DNA from: Caprella mutica
Lineage: Eukaryota > Arthropoda > Malacostraca > Amphipoda > Caprellidae
Direction of reading: 5' to 3'
Assembly: GCA_947561585.1 (NCBI GenBank)
Contig: CANNZV010000501.1
Span: forward strand, 1-64,000
DNA length: 64,000 bases
Below the pieces are notes generated by a model. That model saw nothing but the letters and a program-made list of their open reading frames with translations, was not told the origin of the DNA and did not search any database. Made by a program: the position numbers and the translations under genes. Shown here in pieces: positions 1 to 12,427 of the stretch. Every line of letters starts with the position of its first letter. Within the stretch, counting starts at the first letter, position 1.

Positions 1-249
1 TGTTTCAGTCCCTGAAAAGAACATTTTTTGAATATTACCAGAATATAGAAAATTACCATTATAATATAGAAAATTAGTATTGTAAAAAAGTTCCCTCTTT
101 TACACCATCTTTCCCTTGTGGTGTGCTATAGAACAAAGTGATATTTCTTACTAAATTTTGTAAATAACTTGAAGTTGAATTTTAATATAAAAATTAAATT
201 ATGTATAAATCTAACTTATAATAATTTTCCGTCACTCTTGTGGGGTAAC
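1..249. other. AT-rich flank, nothing recognised
   Basis: AT-rich sequence with stop codons in every frame. I see no gene, repeat boundary or motif here. Confidence 0.5.
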
Positions 250-709
250 GCAGGTAAATTGCGGCCCTCTAATTTTCAATTGCGGCCCCCTCAAGAAAGT
301 CTAAAATATTCTGAACCAAAAATACATTAAAATATTGCATAGCTATCAAATTAAGCACAGTGCCATGCTCTAATTCCAGACTATATTTCATGGTAAATTC
401 CACCGACTTGTCTGTGGAATTTTCCTCCATTAAAAATAATATTCTAGCAAAGTTGGTAGATTTTTAGCTAATTATCCCTATGGTGCCATCAATTTACGGT
501 GGAAAAATGGGCAAAATATTGGTGGATTACCAAAATTACTGGAAATTTATGGTGGATTTTTTCAGCTTTTTCAAAAAGTCAGTGGAATTTTGTACACCAA
601 ATACAGACTGGCTCTAATTCATTACTTTATGTTTTTAACGAGTGTTTTGAAGCTATGACATTTCTGCTGTCAGAGGCCGTAGTTAGTTAGTGGGCCGCAA
701 TTTACCTGC
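250..709. mobile_element. MITE with TIR CAGGTAAATTGCGGCCC
   Basis: The 17 bp sequence CAGGTAAATTGCGGCCC at 251-267 returns as its exact reverse complement at 692-708, giving a roughly 460 bp element with perfect terminal inverted repeats. A second, shorter relative lies at 47164-47374. The body holds no coding frame of note; about half of it is a younger 236 bp hAT-like MITE at 376-611. I could not define a target-site duplication, so the superfamily is open. Confidence 0.65.
376..611 (+). mobile_element. hAT-like MITE, copy 1
   Basis: This 236 bp element starts CCAGACTATATTT and ends AAATACAGACTGG, imperfect terminal inverted repeats. It is flanked by a perfect 8 bp direct repeat CTCTAATT (368-375 and 612-619), the duplication size expected of hAT transposons. 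The body contains the family signatures GGTGGATT and AAAGTCAGTGGAATTTT. It is nested inside the MITE at 250-709. Related copies sit at 12428-12686 and 12830-13067, with relics at about 850-1060, 2755-2900, 11700-11960 and 12190-12400. Confidence 0.8.
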
Positions 710-849
710 TTGACCGGGACCCTATAAAATTTTTCATGAAATTTTAATTTTTCAATCCACTGGAAGTCAAAGAATCCTGCAACAACTGTATTTTCAATTT
801 GTAAATATGACGCCTAAGACAGTACTCAGCCATACTAAATAAATTAAAA

Positions 850-1290
850 ATAATGCATAAAATCCTTCTGACTTTTTCAAAAACCTGAGAAAATCCACCA
901 TCAATTTCCAGTAATTTGGCTGATCCACCAACATCTTCCCAATTTATCCATCGAAAATTAATGGTACCTACTAACATAGGATGATACTGATAGGAATAAT
1001 TACTAGCTAAAAATCTGCCGACTTTGCCAGAATATTATTTTAAAAGGGGGGAAAATTCCACCGATTATATTTTTACATGTTATTATTGGAGACGCATTGA
1101 AGAAATTTGGCCATTTTGGAACAAATTAAAATTTTTTGGAGACTTACTGTCCTGAAATATGAAATCTTGGTGACAGATTTGACACACGTTGCAGACTGGA
1201 TTTTGGTCCTGGTTTTTGAAGAGAAATTTTGTCATTTTTGGAGAGAGATGAAGAGACAAATCAACTAACAAAATCCATATCATTCAAATG
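850..1290. repeat. Relics of the hAT-like MITE and a TCTCTCC repeat
   Basis: Positions 855-1060 resemble the hAT-like MITE in reverse orientation (phrases for the GGTGGATTTT and AATTCCACC signatures are recognisable) but lack clear ends. Positions 1083-1290 resemble a second dispersed repeat marked by TGGAGAGA, also seen near 11985-12060, 30640-30740 and 55010-55030. No gene is supported. Confidence 0.45.
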
Positions 1291-1435
1291 CGCAACAATT
1301 GGATGATGGTTGCCTCATTAAATATAAATAAAGTATTTTTCCAATTAAAACAAAACAATTAATTGAATGCATAACCCAAAATAATCTGTATCATTCGAAC
1401 GTGCGGAAATAGATTGATGCTTGATTGTTGCCCAT

Positions 1436-1703
1436 GTTTTAAAGTATGGTATGGACAAAGTCACCAGTATATTGGCGACTTTTGAAGGGTTAAATAAATT
1501 GGAAAACCTGTAAATAACTGGTGAATCACTCCTAAAATAGTCTCAAGAGATATACATGCATCAGGCATGAAGCATAAGGATGTTTCCAAGTGTAAAATCT
1601 TCACTAGGAAGCCAAATTTCTCCTTCAAAGTTCCTTAAATGTGGCGACCTGGATCCATTATCTCACTAAACTGGCGACTTTCCTGCCACATTTTAAAATA
1701 TGG
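1436..1703 (+). repeat. Dispersed repeat R1, first copy
   Basis: This segment matches 12687-13230 over its whole length. The shared landmarks are GTCTCAAGAGATA, AAAATCTTCACTAGGAAG and TGGCGACTTTCCTGCCACA. The second copy is interrupted by a hAT-like MITE, so this one shows the uninterrupted state. No coding potential is apparent. Confidence 0.7.
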
Positions 1704-2066
1704 ATGGTTGCACTATCGACCGATGGCTACGCTGCGCAAACTATTGATGAATCATCAATAGATTACGCAGCGAAATTGGTCAATATCGCAGATCATTCAA
1801 ACGCGCGTGACATATCCATATATTATTTATATAATAGTTAATCCAGGAGACAGAACACAGAACCAGAAGTGTTAATCTCCTAAAAAAATATATTTCAGTC
1901 CTCTGTGAGACTGTGACACTGTGCGTAGTGAAGTGTTATTTGACATTTGCTTGGTAGTTTCATTACTCATAAGTAGCACATTATTATTGAAGCTACATAA
2001 TTCTTTATAATAGTCATTACTGATCAATTTATTTATAGTCTAAGTATAGGTTATAATAGTCTAAGT
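1704..2066. other. No feature recognised
   Basis: AT-rich sequence with one short duplication of TCTAAGTATAGG at about 2037-2068. Nothing else stands out. Confidence 0.4.
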
Positions 2067-3037
2067 ATAGGGTAAGATGGGAAAATTTAATAAAAGACTT
2101 TATTTTTTATTTTTTTAAGAACCTATATTTCGAAAAGTTACCATCCGTCGTCTGATTGTTACCTCATTGGTCTCAAATGAAAGAGGACATTAGAGAGTAT
2201 TAGGAAGTGACCCCAGACTGCACAAACTGGTTCTGTTTTTCTTAGTTCCAAATGAAAGAGGACACTTGAGAGTATTATTTATTTATAAGCTGTAATGCTA
2301 AATTAATTTCCTCAAAATGATAGTGTTTTTTATAACATGAGACTCTGACAGAGAAAACAATGAAAATATTGAAAAAAATTTGATACAATTTTCTGATCCA
2401 ATTATTTTTATGTACTATCATTAACAGTTTGAGAACTCCTTTAAGGAATCTTATATAACATCTTTTGACCACTTATGTGTCATTTAAAATTAAACAATGA
2501 GGTTGTATCAAATTATCCTAAAGGTAGGGTAATTTGATACTTAATATTTTTATTTTTCAAATTATCACCTCGGATGTATGGAATAACATATTGAATAAAA
2601 TTAATACATGAATCGATAGCCAAGATGCTAAATGTGATGAATAAAAATAAAAATTGTGAAATATTTGTTAATAAGTTTTTAATTAAGCAAAAACCTCAAT
2701 TTGTATCAAATTATCCCATCTTATCCAACACTAAAACAGTTAAACCCACTGCATTTTTCCAAAAGCTAAAAAAATCTACCCACATATTTCCAATTTAGCC
2801 ACTGAAAATTAATGACAAGATAATGTAGGAATAACCGAATAAATAGCTAACATTCCACCAACTTTGCTTGAATATCTTTTTCAAAGCGGGGGAAAAGGGG
2901 TTTCAAAACAATTTTATTTAAGTTTCAAACTTGCCGAGTTGCCAATAAAATGGCAAGAAACTCATTCGAAGAAGAACAGACGGACCAGTAGAACAGTTTA
3001 CCAGTTTATTTTGTATCAAATTAACCCGTCTTACTCT
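2067..3037. repeat. Cluster of GGGTAAGATGGG / GTATCAAATTA MITE ends
   Basis: An outward-facing GGGTAAGATGGGAAAATTTA at 2068 is matched in inverse orientation by TATCAAATTATCCCATCTTA near 2703. A second facing pair occurs at 2497-2543, and a further end at about 3009-3033. The arrangement suggests two or three short elements of one MITE family inserted close together. A hAT-like MITE relic lies at 2755-2900. Exact boundaries are uncertain. Confidence 0.45.
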
Positions 3038-3195
3038 TGAGTACTCAGAAGGTATGTTAAATTCTATTGTTTTCTATTGATAATAAGGCATTAGTGGCTG
3101 CCGCATTACCTGCATTAGTTCACCTAGCAGGCACTAAGGTAGTAGCCAGAAGATTAATTAACTAAATTAAGTTAAGTAGCTACACTCCTTCCCTT
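3038..3195. other. Flank of LTR element A
   Basis: Short AT-rich stretch without a recognised feature. Its last four bases (3192-3195, CCTT) are the left target-site duplication of the LTR element that follows. Confidence 0.5.
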
Positions 3196-3606
3196 TGTCG
3201 CTACCTCTAGTTACGTAAGAGTTTATATCAGATGAAATAATATAACAGGGTTCATTGAAATAGTTAGGGAGTTTTATTAGTTTATTAATTATCCTACGTT
3301 ACAGATTAAGGTAGCTCACATATCAAAGGGATAGATAGGGTATAGAGTAGGGATCCATATCATTAGACATGATAAGAGTCCCAATGGGAGAGTGGGTATT
3401 AACACGAGCCAATGTATATCTCAAACTGAGTGTGAGCGTCACACTCTAAGTGAGTGTTGCCACTCCACTTCACACTAAACACTTCGTGAGTGTATAACTA
3501 CACTCTGCAACCTACACTCAACTAACTGACTCTCAAGGCATTGAGCACTTGCTATTTATATGCTAACTATTACAGGGTAACTGACTAATAACACATGGAC
3601 TCTACA
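3196..3606 (-). repeat. LTR element A, 3' LTR (left)
   Basis: This 411 bp LTR differs from its partner at roughly a dozen scattered positions by eye. It also lacks a short AAACAGGTTT insertion and the MITE present in the partner. The divergence suggests a moderately old insertion compared with the LTR element at 17477-28636. Confidence 0.85.
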
Positions 3607-3625
3607 TAGCTCCCATTTTCAGGCA
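3607..3625 (-). promoter_or_regulatory. Polypurine tract-like sequence of element A
   Basis: Read on the minus strand, the bases next to the 3' LTR include AAAATGGGAG. They are purine-rich, where a plus-strand primer for reverse transcription is expected. Confidence 0.5.
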
Positions 3626-6600
3626 AAGTCAACTTTGTATAATCAAAAACACAAAGTTGATTTTGCTTTTGATTTCTCTAATCAAAATTCAATTCAATTT
3701 CTTTAATTATTTAACAGGTAGGAGTATGTTCATTAAAAATTTTAGTAACTGCAAAATATGATTTAAATAGCAAGATCTCGTTTACCTTTTATCTCAAAAT
3801 AATAATTGATTATTATAATAAAGTAAAAACACGTAAAATAAAACATTGATGAAATCCAATGATAATACATTAAATCCCAATTTTAGTAAACAACATCAAA
3901 GATTAAGAATACATCAGAATAATATATGCGTAAAATGAAAGATACTTAAAATCTAGTCACTAAAACTATGTAATAATTATTCTTTTCAATCTTATCGAAA
4001 TGAAATTATTTTCAAATAATAAATTTGTAAAAATTGTAATTTAAATATGCACTCTCATATTTCAAGTTATTTTTCACTCAAATTGTTCATTAATATTCAA
4101 ACTAATTTAAAATCATAAAACTTCTAATTTAAAATTATATTAAACTTTTTCAAATATATTTAAGTTAAAATTTGAAATATTAAAATTCAAGTTATAATTT
4201 AAAATTTTGTTTGAAATTTAATGATTTATTTTCTTTCCAATTTAATTAGAATGTTCTATTGTTTTCCTATATAGTTCCTTCTATTCCCCCCTTTTTCCAA
4301 ATTTAAATTCCCGTGTTTCCATAATTTAAACTTAATGCCGCTTGTTTGGCTGCTGGAAGAAGATCATATTAGTTTAAAAATGTTCTGTAAAAGAATATTG
4401 ATAGACATGTGAATTTTAATTCGTGGGACAATTGCATTAACTAATTAAATAAATTAGTAGAATAATAACCTTGATAATTAATATTAAAAATAAATTCTAC
4501 CTAAATAATTTTTCTTAAACTTAGAATGCAAATGTCCTATATAAATAATAGATGACATGACTATCAAGAAAATTAAATAAAATTAATGAATTGATGTTGC
4601 TATAATTATAATATAAAAATTTAATAAAGTTTTGTTATGCTATGTTTCAATCAAATAATCAAAAATGAGATAAAATGTATTAATTTATTTTTTTAATCAA
4701 ATATAAATTAAATTTTATTAAGTGGTGTTTCAATTAGAATTGTCAACAATATTTTGAATTAAGATTTATATGAAATAATAATTAAAAAATATTAATCATT
4801 TATAAATTTAAATTATCAAACGAGTTAAAAATTTATTCATTCATGTTTCGTAAAATTATTTAATTTAGTCTGATTTAATATTTATATTTCAGTATCCCTT
4901 CTTGGATTTTCTATAAGTTCGTTTTCTATGCTTCACTGTGAACTAGGCGTCACTATGCTATTTCTTTTTATGTTCAATTCATACCTAAATCAAATGATTG
5001 TAATGTGTTTCTCTAGCGCTCAGCTGATTGTATACGTATCTTTAGTATACCTACTGCATGTGTATTTATTTCTACTTTAAATGCGTGTTACATACTGTAA
5101 TAAATAAGACTTAAATTTAACACAAATATAAATGAATACTTAAAATTAACACATAATTAAATTTATAGAGTAATAATATAATTTCTATATAAGTAAAAGA
5201 TGTTAATTTCACTAATAGAAAAGTTGTTTCAAATTTCAATGTAAAGAGATGTTAGCTTAATTTCATAAATTCAAAATATTTTATTCAAATTAGTTAAATG
5301 ACCGTTAATTTAATGGTAATTAATTTTTATTTATTTAAAAGATTGTAATTAAAAATTGAAATTTGATATCTTAATTTCGAGATATTTGAAAAATTAATTT
5401 TTAATTAATTAATTTAATTGTTTATCCTTTCGATTTATTTAGATCGGTCATTGAGTAGATTAATCAATCTTTAAATTAACCTTAAAAATAATGCATAATA
5501 AATTTCATTAATATTGAAATAAGATTGTAGAATGTTAGCTACTTTACTAATATAGTTTTCATTATGCAGTTTTGGCAAATACTGCTTGAATTTTATCATT
5601 TATTCATGTTCTTTATTTTTTATTTAGAAAATTAATTTAAAAACAATAATTTAACGTTAATAAGGAAATTTGAATTTTTTATTTAACTGATCAAATCTTT
5701 AAAATCATTTGATGTTCTGATTTTTTAATTTAGCAAGTCATAAACGAAAGTCTTAATAAAAAGAATAACTTTCACCAAACGCTCTTTTATACCACAAATT
5801 CTAATTTCATTATAATTATTTAAATGCGAATTGTTGACTTGTACTCTGTCAATAATTCTATATCTTTCACGGTATCAAACGTTCTTTTTCTCTCACACGT
5901 TCTTATATACTCTGTGTCCGGCGGAAGCTAAACATTATTGTCAACTAAGCAATTCTAGACTGTAACTGTTTGCAATTAATTTTAATGACTTATTGTTCTA
6001 AACTGAATACCAATATTTTGCAAATATTAATGAATGTTTATTAAGATGTTCAGAAATATTTAAAAAAATGTTTGTTTTGAAAGATATTAGTATTATTTAT
6101 TATCATTCTATTGTCAAGTTTGCATGTTTTGCAAAGCTGTTTTGATTATTCAATAAATCGAGAACTCATTTCTCTTCAATAATCAAACATTATTAATCAT
6201 ATAAATTGCTTCTTCGCAATCAGCTTGAAACTTTTCATTATCATTCAAGTTCACCAAGAACTTTTCATCATTATTAATATCAATTCGTTTTCTAAACGAT
6301 TACTTCATTTCGAAATATTTCATTTCGAACTCAACAAGGATACAAGCTTGACAGTAGAATTATCTAAGATTTCTTATCAACTGCTATTTGTTCCAGCCGT
6401 AGAATATACTCTCTTAGACTTTCGTACTTCAACTTATTCCTACCTCAATTACCATTTGCGTCACTAGTTTGAGCCTCTTCCCTCACTCACTAACTAGCCT
6501 CTTACTCCTTATATGGTAACTCCATTTATCTACCTTTCTTGCCATAGATAATTATAACTTCATATATATCATCATTATATCATATAGGTACTCCTTGACC

Positions 6601-8627
6601 TTTTATCATATATATAATATTTCATTAGTCATGTAGGTTCGCTTCAACCTTTGATAAAAATCATAAATCACTTAGTTCAATTAAAAACTTGGATATCTTT
6701 CATCCATTATAAATCTAATACTTCTCAAAATTATACTTCATCAAAATCATCACCAAAAATAATCATCAAGCTTTCTCTCAAAGCTTACTCACTTAGCTCA
6801 AACTCATTAAGCTTATTCACCAATATTATATACATACTTAAATTGCACGTACGCTTTTAAGTACCTTTTTCATAATTACATTATTTACATCTCTCTCTTA
6901 CGTCACTCCTTACATCACTTCTCCTTTTCTCTCCGTCTCTCGTCTTCTACTCTCATTCTTTACCTCTATCATATAGACTTATAGGTGATGAGTCTTTAAT
7001 TAGCATTGAACATGTTATTGTGAACATAACGTTTGTCATCTGAACTGTCATTTTAGTGGTCCTTTTCAATTAATTTTATTTAATTTATCAATACAATATA
7101 AAATGAAAATTCAGATTTACATATCAAAATTGTAATCAATGATTAAAATTAAAATATCAATTTACCGAAATATAAAATAAAGAGAAATACTATTATACTT
7201 GAAATTATGAACCTAATTAATTGTTTTAAATAAGACTACTTATAATGCAATTTGTCCAGCACGAAAAATAATTCGTTTTATCAATATCTTCTACTCACTG
7301 TGTGTATGATTTATGTAATAGGTTTGCGAGCCGTGTTGGAGGGTGTATTTTTCTGGTCTCTGAAACCATCAAGGGTTTAATGTTTCTTCAGGAGGTTGTT
7401 CTGCTCTCTCTAACCATCAATTTTTGAATTTGATGTGTCTTCACGAAGTGGTTTCGGGTCTCTCAACCATCAATTTTTTTTTAATTTGATGTATCTTCAG
7501 GTAGTAGTGGGTAAACAGATCACAGTCAATCACAGCTAGGTCAGATGTGTTTTGCTGTGGTGACTGCGCATTCAGATTGTTTTGGTTCAATCTGATGTTT
7601 CAGCTAACAATGGTTTCTTACCGGCGACTTTTGAGTCGGATTTGCTGATGCTTTGATGTTAATCACTGAGTGGGGATTTTCCACTGATTAAACTGATTAA
7701 TACTTGAGTTCATACCACAATTGGCTGTTGTCAACTGGTTATTTCTTCTTCGAAGAATTAGCACACTTCCATGAATTGCGATGAATTAGCTCAGTTGTTT
7801 CAATATCAATGATGTATCATTAGTTTCTCACTAAATGAACTCAGGATCACTGTTTGTTTTGAAATATTTTAACACTTTCTTTAAGCAAAATTATCACTTG
7901 AAAAGTTGAAACGTTTTAATTTTATTTTAACCGCTAACATTAATGTTTTAACACTATTTATTTAACACTTCACTTATTTACTATTTACACTGGATGTATT
8001 TCACCGAACTATATATTCTTATAACTTGTTCTCTTACGGAATTGAAAATGTAGAGTTTCCGTAAACGGGTCTTTTACGAGGTATCGTAAATAGCAGGGTG
8101 CACTGTGTTCATGCACTATATATCACTGTGAGTCACTCACTACATTAGATACAGCCTCGCTGTATCGTTTGATCAAATATTAATATCTTTGTGTCGTAAT
8201 ATTTCTGATCAAAAGGTTTGGCAGATCGCAAGATCTTTCTTGAAGGCCAAGCGAAATTTACTTAGGATGACTCTCACGAGTCCTCTTGAACCTTTTCGAT
8301 TTCGTCCGCTCGTGTCCACTCTCTTGCTCTATCCCTTGTCCACTCTCTTGCTCTATCCCTTGTCCTCTATCCATGTGAACTCGTTTTTGTACGTACGTGA
8401 TCACTAATTTAGTGTTCTACTTTAACACTGAAATTAATGTGCATTATTCATTCGCACTTTTCAATCAATTATTTTATATTGAGTTTGTATCACTGAATAT
8501 TTTGAAGGTGATTACAATTATCACTTCACTCAATTCAGATATTTTCACTTCTTCATATATCTTTCTCCCTCTTTTTCTGTTTTTGACGTCAGGTTTATAT
8601 CACTGATTTTTCGTCAAAAACTTATCT

Positions 8628-8639
8628 CGTTGGGCGCCA
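8628..8639 (-). promoter_or_regulatory. Primer-binding site of element A
   Basis: The minus strand reads TGGCGCCCAACG, separated from the LTR by two bases. It begins TGG, complementary to the CCA end of a tRNA, and resembles TGGCGCC-type sites. It fixes the element's orientation. Confidence 0.75.
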
Positions 8640-8641
8640 GA

Positions 8642-9477
8642 TGTCGCTACCTCTTGTTACGTAAGAGTTTATATCAGATAAAATAATATAACAGGGTTCA
8701 AACAGGTTTCATTGAAATAGTAAGGGAGTTTTATTAGTTTATTAATTATCTTACGTTACAGATTAAGGTAGCTTACATATTAAAGGGATAGATAGGGTTT
8801 GGAGTAGGGATCCATATCATTAGACATGATAGGAGTCCCAATGGGAGAGTGGGTATTAACACGAGCCAATGTATATCTCAAACTGAGTGTGAGAGTCACA
8901 CTCTAAAGGGGCCTTTACACGGTAAGTGCTCAAAGCCACTTTGTGGTGACACTGCTCTATGCCACGCCCACTTTACTACTTGCCCCACCCTTTTTGGCAA
9001 AACTTGGTGGTGACCAAGCTATCGCTCTGTGAGCGAACGCTCACCACAAAGTGCCACTGTCTGTCAGTAGCGATTGCCAGACAATCAACATCTCCTTCCA
9101 TTGGCCTAGTTAAACAGCACCCATGCCTATGGAAAATAAAATCTAAATATTATAAAGATAAAACACTAACAGCGTTAGAGCTTAATAGCAAATTAGATGC
9201 TAACCACGATACTACAGTGTCAGTGCCCACCAAAGCACATTCTGCTCGTGTAAAGGCGCTGAGCTAATTGGTGGGCAGTGTGGTGAATAGTGGCACTGAC
9301 CAGTGCTCGTGTACAGGCCCCTTAAGTGAGTGTTGCCACTCCACACTACACACTTCGTGAGTGTATAACTACACTCTGCAACCTACACTCAACTAACTGA
9401 CTCTCAAGGCATTGAGCACTTGCTATTTATATGCTAACTATTACAGGGTAACTGACTAATAACACATGGACTCTACA
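8642..9477 (-). repeat. LTR element A, 5' LTR (right), MITE-interrupted
   Basis: This copy matches the left LTR but is 836 bp long because a 416 bp MITE (8907-9322) and its duplicated TAA were added, together with a short AAACAGGTTT insertion near 8700. The MITE lies at the point where the left LTR has an uninterrupted CTCTAAGTGAG. Confidence 0.85.
8907..9322. mobile_element. Harbinger-like MITE inside the LTR
   Basis: The element starts AGGGGCCTTTACACG and ends CGTGTACAGGCCCCT, imperfect inverted repeats of about 15 bp. It is flanked by TAA (8904-8906 and 9323-9325), fitting the three-base TWA duplication of PIF/Harbinger elements. The empty site is visible in the partner LTR near 3450. A 102-codon frame at 8959-9267 inside it resembles no family I know and is probably not a gene. 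Confidence 0.75.
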
Positions 9478-9601
9478 CCTTTGTTACCAACTTTGGCAAC
9501 AGTATCTAAAAGCTGAGTGGCGCACCACATTAAAGCGCACTACAATACATCGCACCACTGTACAGTTTGTACTTTCTTTTAATGGTCTCAACGTAAATGG
9601 C

Positions 9602-9712
9602 TGTTATGTAGTGTGTTGTATCCGCTAGTTTGTTGTACTGTACTGTACACTACATGATTGTTTAATGACCTGGCAGCCGGCAGGGGGATTTGGGGGGCGT
9701 GCCACACCCTTA
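9602..9712. repeat. Dispersed repeat, inverted partner of 29268-29370
   Basis: This stretch is the approximate reverse complement of 29268-29370; shared phrases include TTTGTTGTACTG, CATGATTGTTTAATGACC and GGGGGGCGTGCC. The surrounding 9482-10146 holds no other recognised feature. Confidence 0.65.
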
Positions 9713-10156
9713 TACATATAACTGATAAGTTTTTATTAACACCTCACACTGAAAGTTTACAATAGTTACCCTTCTAACTTGTAAATTTTGGGTCAGGTCG
9801 TCTTGGAAAAAATATTTTTCCTGTCTTGCTATTAGTCTGACAAATTCCATTGTAGAATCACGTACTATAGCTTCGTGAATTCTCAAAATACTTAGAATTA
9901 TAAATCAATTATTTTTTAAGAAATTTATTTTTAACTGTCAGTTACAATAAAAATCAATTGGACAGACTTTTATATGTGTGCAAAAGAAAAAAAAATAATG
10001 TTAAGCCTTTAGAAACTGATCCTACATTAATTAATACAGTAGAACTCCTCTGTAATGAAGTCTTATTTAGTGAACCATCCTCATTAGTTGAGTCTCTAGT
10101 ATGAACTAACCACTGTAGTGAACATATTTAGTTTAGTCCGCCATAACCCAGGTAGC

Positions 10157-10455
10157 AAGCAGATATTGGGGCAATATTGTAATCTTGGGACAATATTGGA
10201 ATATTGGGACAAATATTACCCCAATATTGGGGTAATATTGTGTTATTTCTCACATTGCACGGAATATTGCCCCAATACTAAAGCAATGTTGGTTTCAATA
10301 TTAGCTTGTTGATGATATTATACATTTCTTTTTATATTGATTGGTTTCTTTCATATCCGTTAATCGTTCTAAATTTTTTATTTGATCAATTTAATATTAA
10401 TTATTAATATCGGGTTCATTATTGGGGAAACATTGCCCCAATATTCGAAATGATA
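10157..10455. repeat. Left subterminal AATATT array
   Basis: Clustered copies of GGGGCAATATTG and its reverse complement, most at 10163-10296 with an outlier at 10425-10445. The unit contains the palindrome CAATATTG, so copies read almost the same on both strands. Confidence 0.65.
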
Positions 10456-11137
10456 ATATCATTTTTGCATTGAATTATATCAATTTGACAAGTGAGTCAA
10501 ATTTAAATTGTAAAATTGTGATTTGGAAGATCTTAGTTTCAACAGTTTGAGATATTTACTATATTAAAATGGTCAAAATTTGGGCGAAATTCGTTGAAAT
10601 ATAATAACTGAAACTAAATTATCAGATATTATTTAAAAATAATAGTTAATAAATAACAACTAGATAATTAAAGTATACATATTTTTTTCATTTATTTAGG
10701 TACCTGTTTTGTTATACAATTATTCAAAAAGTGATATTGCGTCATTTCTTTGTTTAAAAACGATGAAGCTGCAACACTGCTATAGGTACCTGACCGTTTT
10801 TCCTCAATTTACAGTCAGTGTTAGTTTTGGAAAAAAAGTAGTGTGAAACATGACAGAATAAATAATATAAACTATCTTTATTTTTAATATACGTAGATAT
10901 TATTCTTTTGTGTTCTCTCTGTCATTAAAAAAATATTATTCAACTGTAGATTGCGACATTTCTTATGCTATAAACAGTAGAATGGCAACACTGCTTTATA
11001 ACCGTTTTCCGCTTTTCAAAATAGCGTTCAGTTTTTAGCCGAGATCACTGTGTCTGTGTAACATTTCGCTCTGTATTATTTCACCTGCTGCAAAACTTCT
11101 TGTGTTAAAACATTGAAAAATAATTTAAAAAGCATTT

Positions 11138-11485
11138 ATGTCTCTTAGGAAGAACTATTATACAATAAAAAAATCTTGTAGTGACATTGCAAATGAACTT
11201 TTAAGTGAAAATGCTCTTCCATCTTCCTCTCTTCTCCAAGACAATAACCCTGTCATTGAACAAAGACAAAGTGAGAGTGAATTCAGTGAATATTATGAAA
11301 ACAACACTGAAAATAATGTTGATGTGCATTCATTGAATGAACACCTTTCAGAAAGGTGTTCTTCTTCAAATTTTTCTGATCAACCAGATAAGCAGTCATT
11401 ATATTCTATGTATATACCTAAATGTGTCTTGCTTCCATACTCCCAGTCTGCAGAATATGGGACATTTTTAACATTTTCTGTGTGA
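11138..11485 (+). CDS. Hypothetical protein, possible first exon
   Basis: A 115-codon frame starting with an ATG and rich in Ser, Glu and Asn. The N-terminus is basic (Lys, Arg and Tyr within the first 15 residues) and is followed by an acidic, low-complexity middle. I recognise no domain. This composition is common at the N-terminus of uncharacterised transposon-derived proteins in insects, but that is an impression and not a match. It lies inside the candidate DNA transposon, about 1 kb from its left end, and may be the first exon of the element's gene. No downstream exon can be joined with confidence. It could also be a chance frame. Confidence 0.35.
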   Translation: MSLRKNYYTIKKSCSDIANELLSENALPSSSLLQDNNPVIEQRQSESEFSEYYENNTENNVDVHSLNEHLSERCSSSNFSDQPDKQSLYSMYIPKCVLLPYSQSAEYGTFLTFSV

Positions 11486-11689
11486 ACAATCCTTAATTTC
11501 TTCCTGTATTTACATGTATTTTACTGAGAACAAAAGCTAAAATAGAGGATTTCTTGGAGAACAGTTTACCAGTTCCTGCAGCCTGGCCATACTCTAATAA
11601 ATTCATGGTTTTTCCATTAGCTTACTCGGTCTGTATTTAGCGATCTGAACTCAGCTAATTAAGTACCTATTTGAATTAATTGGGCAAGA

Positions 11690-12410
11690 CTGTATTTTTC
11701 GGAATTTTTTCCCCTCTGTGTCTGATAATAATATTCTAGCCTAGTCGGTGGATTTCTAGCTATATATTCCTATGATACCATTATTTTTTTGTGGATAAAT
11801 AAAGAAAATGTTGGTTGACACAAAATTCCACTGACTTTACTGAAAAAAGTTTAAAAAACTGAAAAAATCCACCATAAATTTCCAGTATCTAATTCAGCTG
11901 ATCCACCAACATTTTCTCAATTTATCCACCGTAATTAATACCTCAAGTAAAATGGTATGGCTCATAAACAAAGTTAACAAACTCTCCACTTGTCTCTCCA
12001 AAAATGATCAAATTTCTCTCCAAAATGATCTAATAATCATTATTCTCTCCAAAATAAGTTAATCACATTGTAGCATAGGAGAAAATTTGATAGTTCTCAC
12101 CATTTGAAATTGAAGGGCTCCAAATAACTGTCACAAACTCACCATTAAAATGGCGAGTTTGGACATACTTTATTACCTGGGAACTTAATCGTAACATCTT
12201 AACATGGGATTAAATAGTTAAAGATCCACTGACTTTGCCAGAATATTATTTCCAAAGGGGGTTAAATTCTACTGACACGTTAATGGAATTTAGTAATTTA
12301 CCATAAAACTAAAAATAAATACTTGGTTAGATCAGCCAAATTATTGGAAATTCTTAGTGGATTTTTTCACCTTTTTGTAAAAGTCAGTGGGATTTTCAGA
12401 CCATGTTTCA
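11690..12410. repeat. Relics of hAT-like MITEs and the TCTCTCC repeat
   Basis: Imperfect, partly overlapping pieces of the hAT-like MITE occur on both strands (for example around 11740-11960 and 12230-12400). Between them, 11985-12170 carries repeated TCTCTCCAAAA and resembles 30600-30740 in the other orientation. Confidence 0.5.
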
Positions 12411-12427
12411 AACTTCAATTCAAAGTA

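Larger units (their letters stand above)
3607..8641 (-). mobile_element. Interior of LTR element A, no coding potential
   Basis: About 5.0 kb of AT-rich sequence without gag, protease, reverse transcriptase or integrase frames in either direction; the longest frames are 70-80 codons and look random. It contains three imperfect copies of a unit of about 65 bp built around CTCTAACCATCAATTTTT (7352-7505), and two copies of a 24 bp CT-rich unit at 8319-8366. This is the structure of a non-autonomous LTR element. Confidence 0.7.
3196..9477 (-). mobile_element. LTR retrotransposon A, non-coding interior
   Basis: Two direct repeats (3196-3606 and 8642-9477) begin TGTCGCTACC and end GACTCTACA, the usual TG...CA ends. 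They are flanked by CCTT on both sides (3192-3195, 9478-9481). Just inside the right LTR the minus strand reads TGGCGCCCAACG, a typical tRNA primer-binding site two bases from the LTR. Just inside the left LTR the minus strand is purine-rich. Both signals place the element on the minus strand with its 5' LTR on the right. The 5 kb interior has no open frame above 80 codons, so it depends on another element's proteins or is dead. Confidence 0.85.

Noticed and set aside
8959..9267. 102-codon frame in the MITE at 8907-9322
   Set aside because: Non-autonomous MITE interior; no transposase motif and the frame crosses the element's own repeats.
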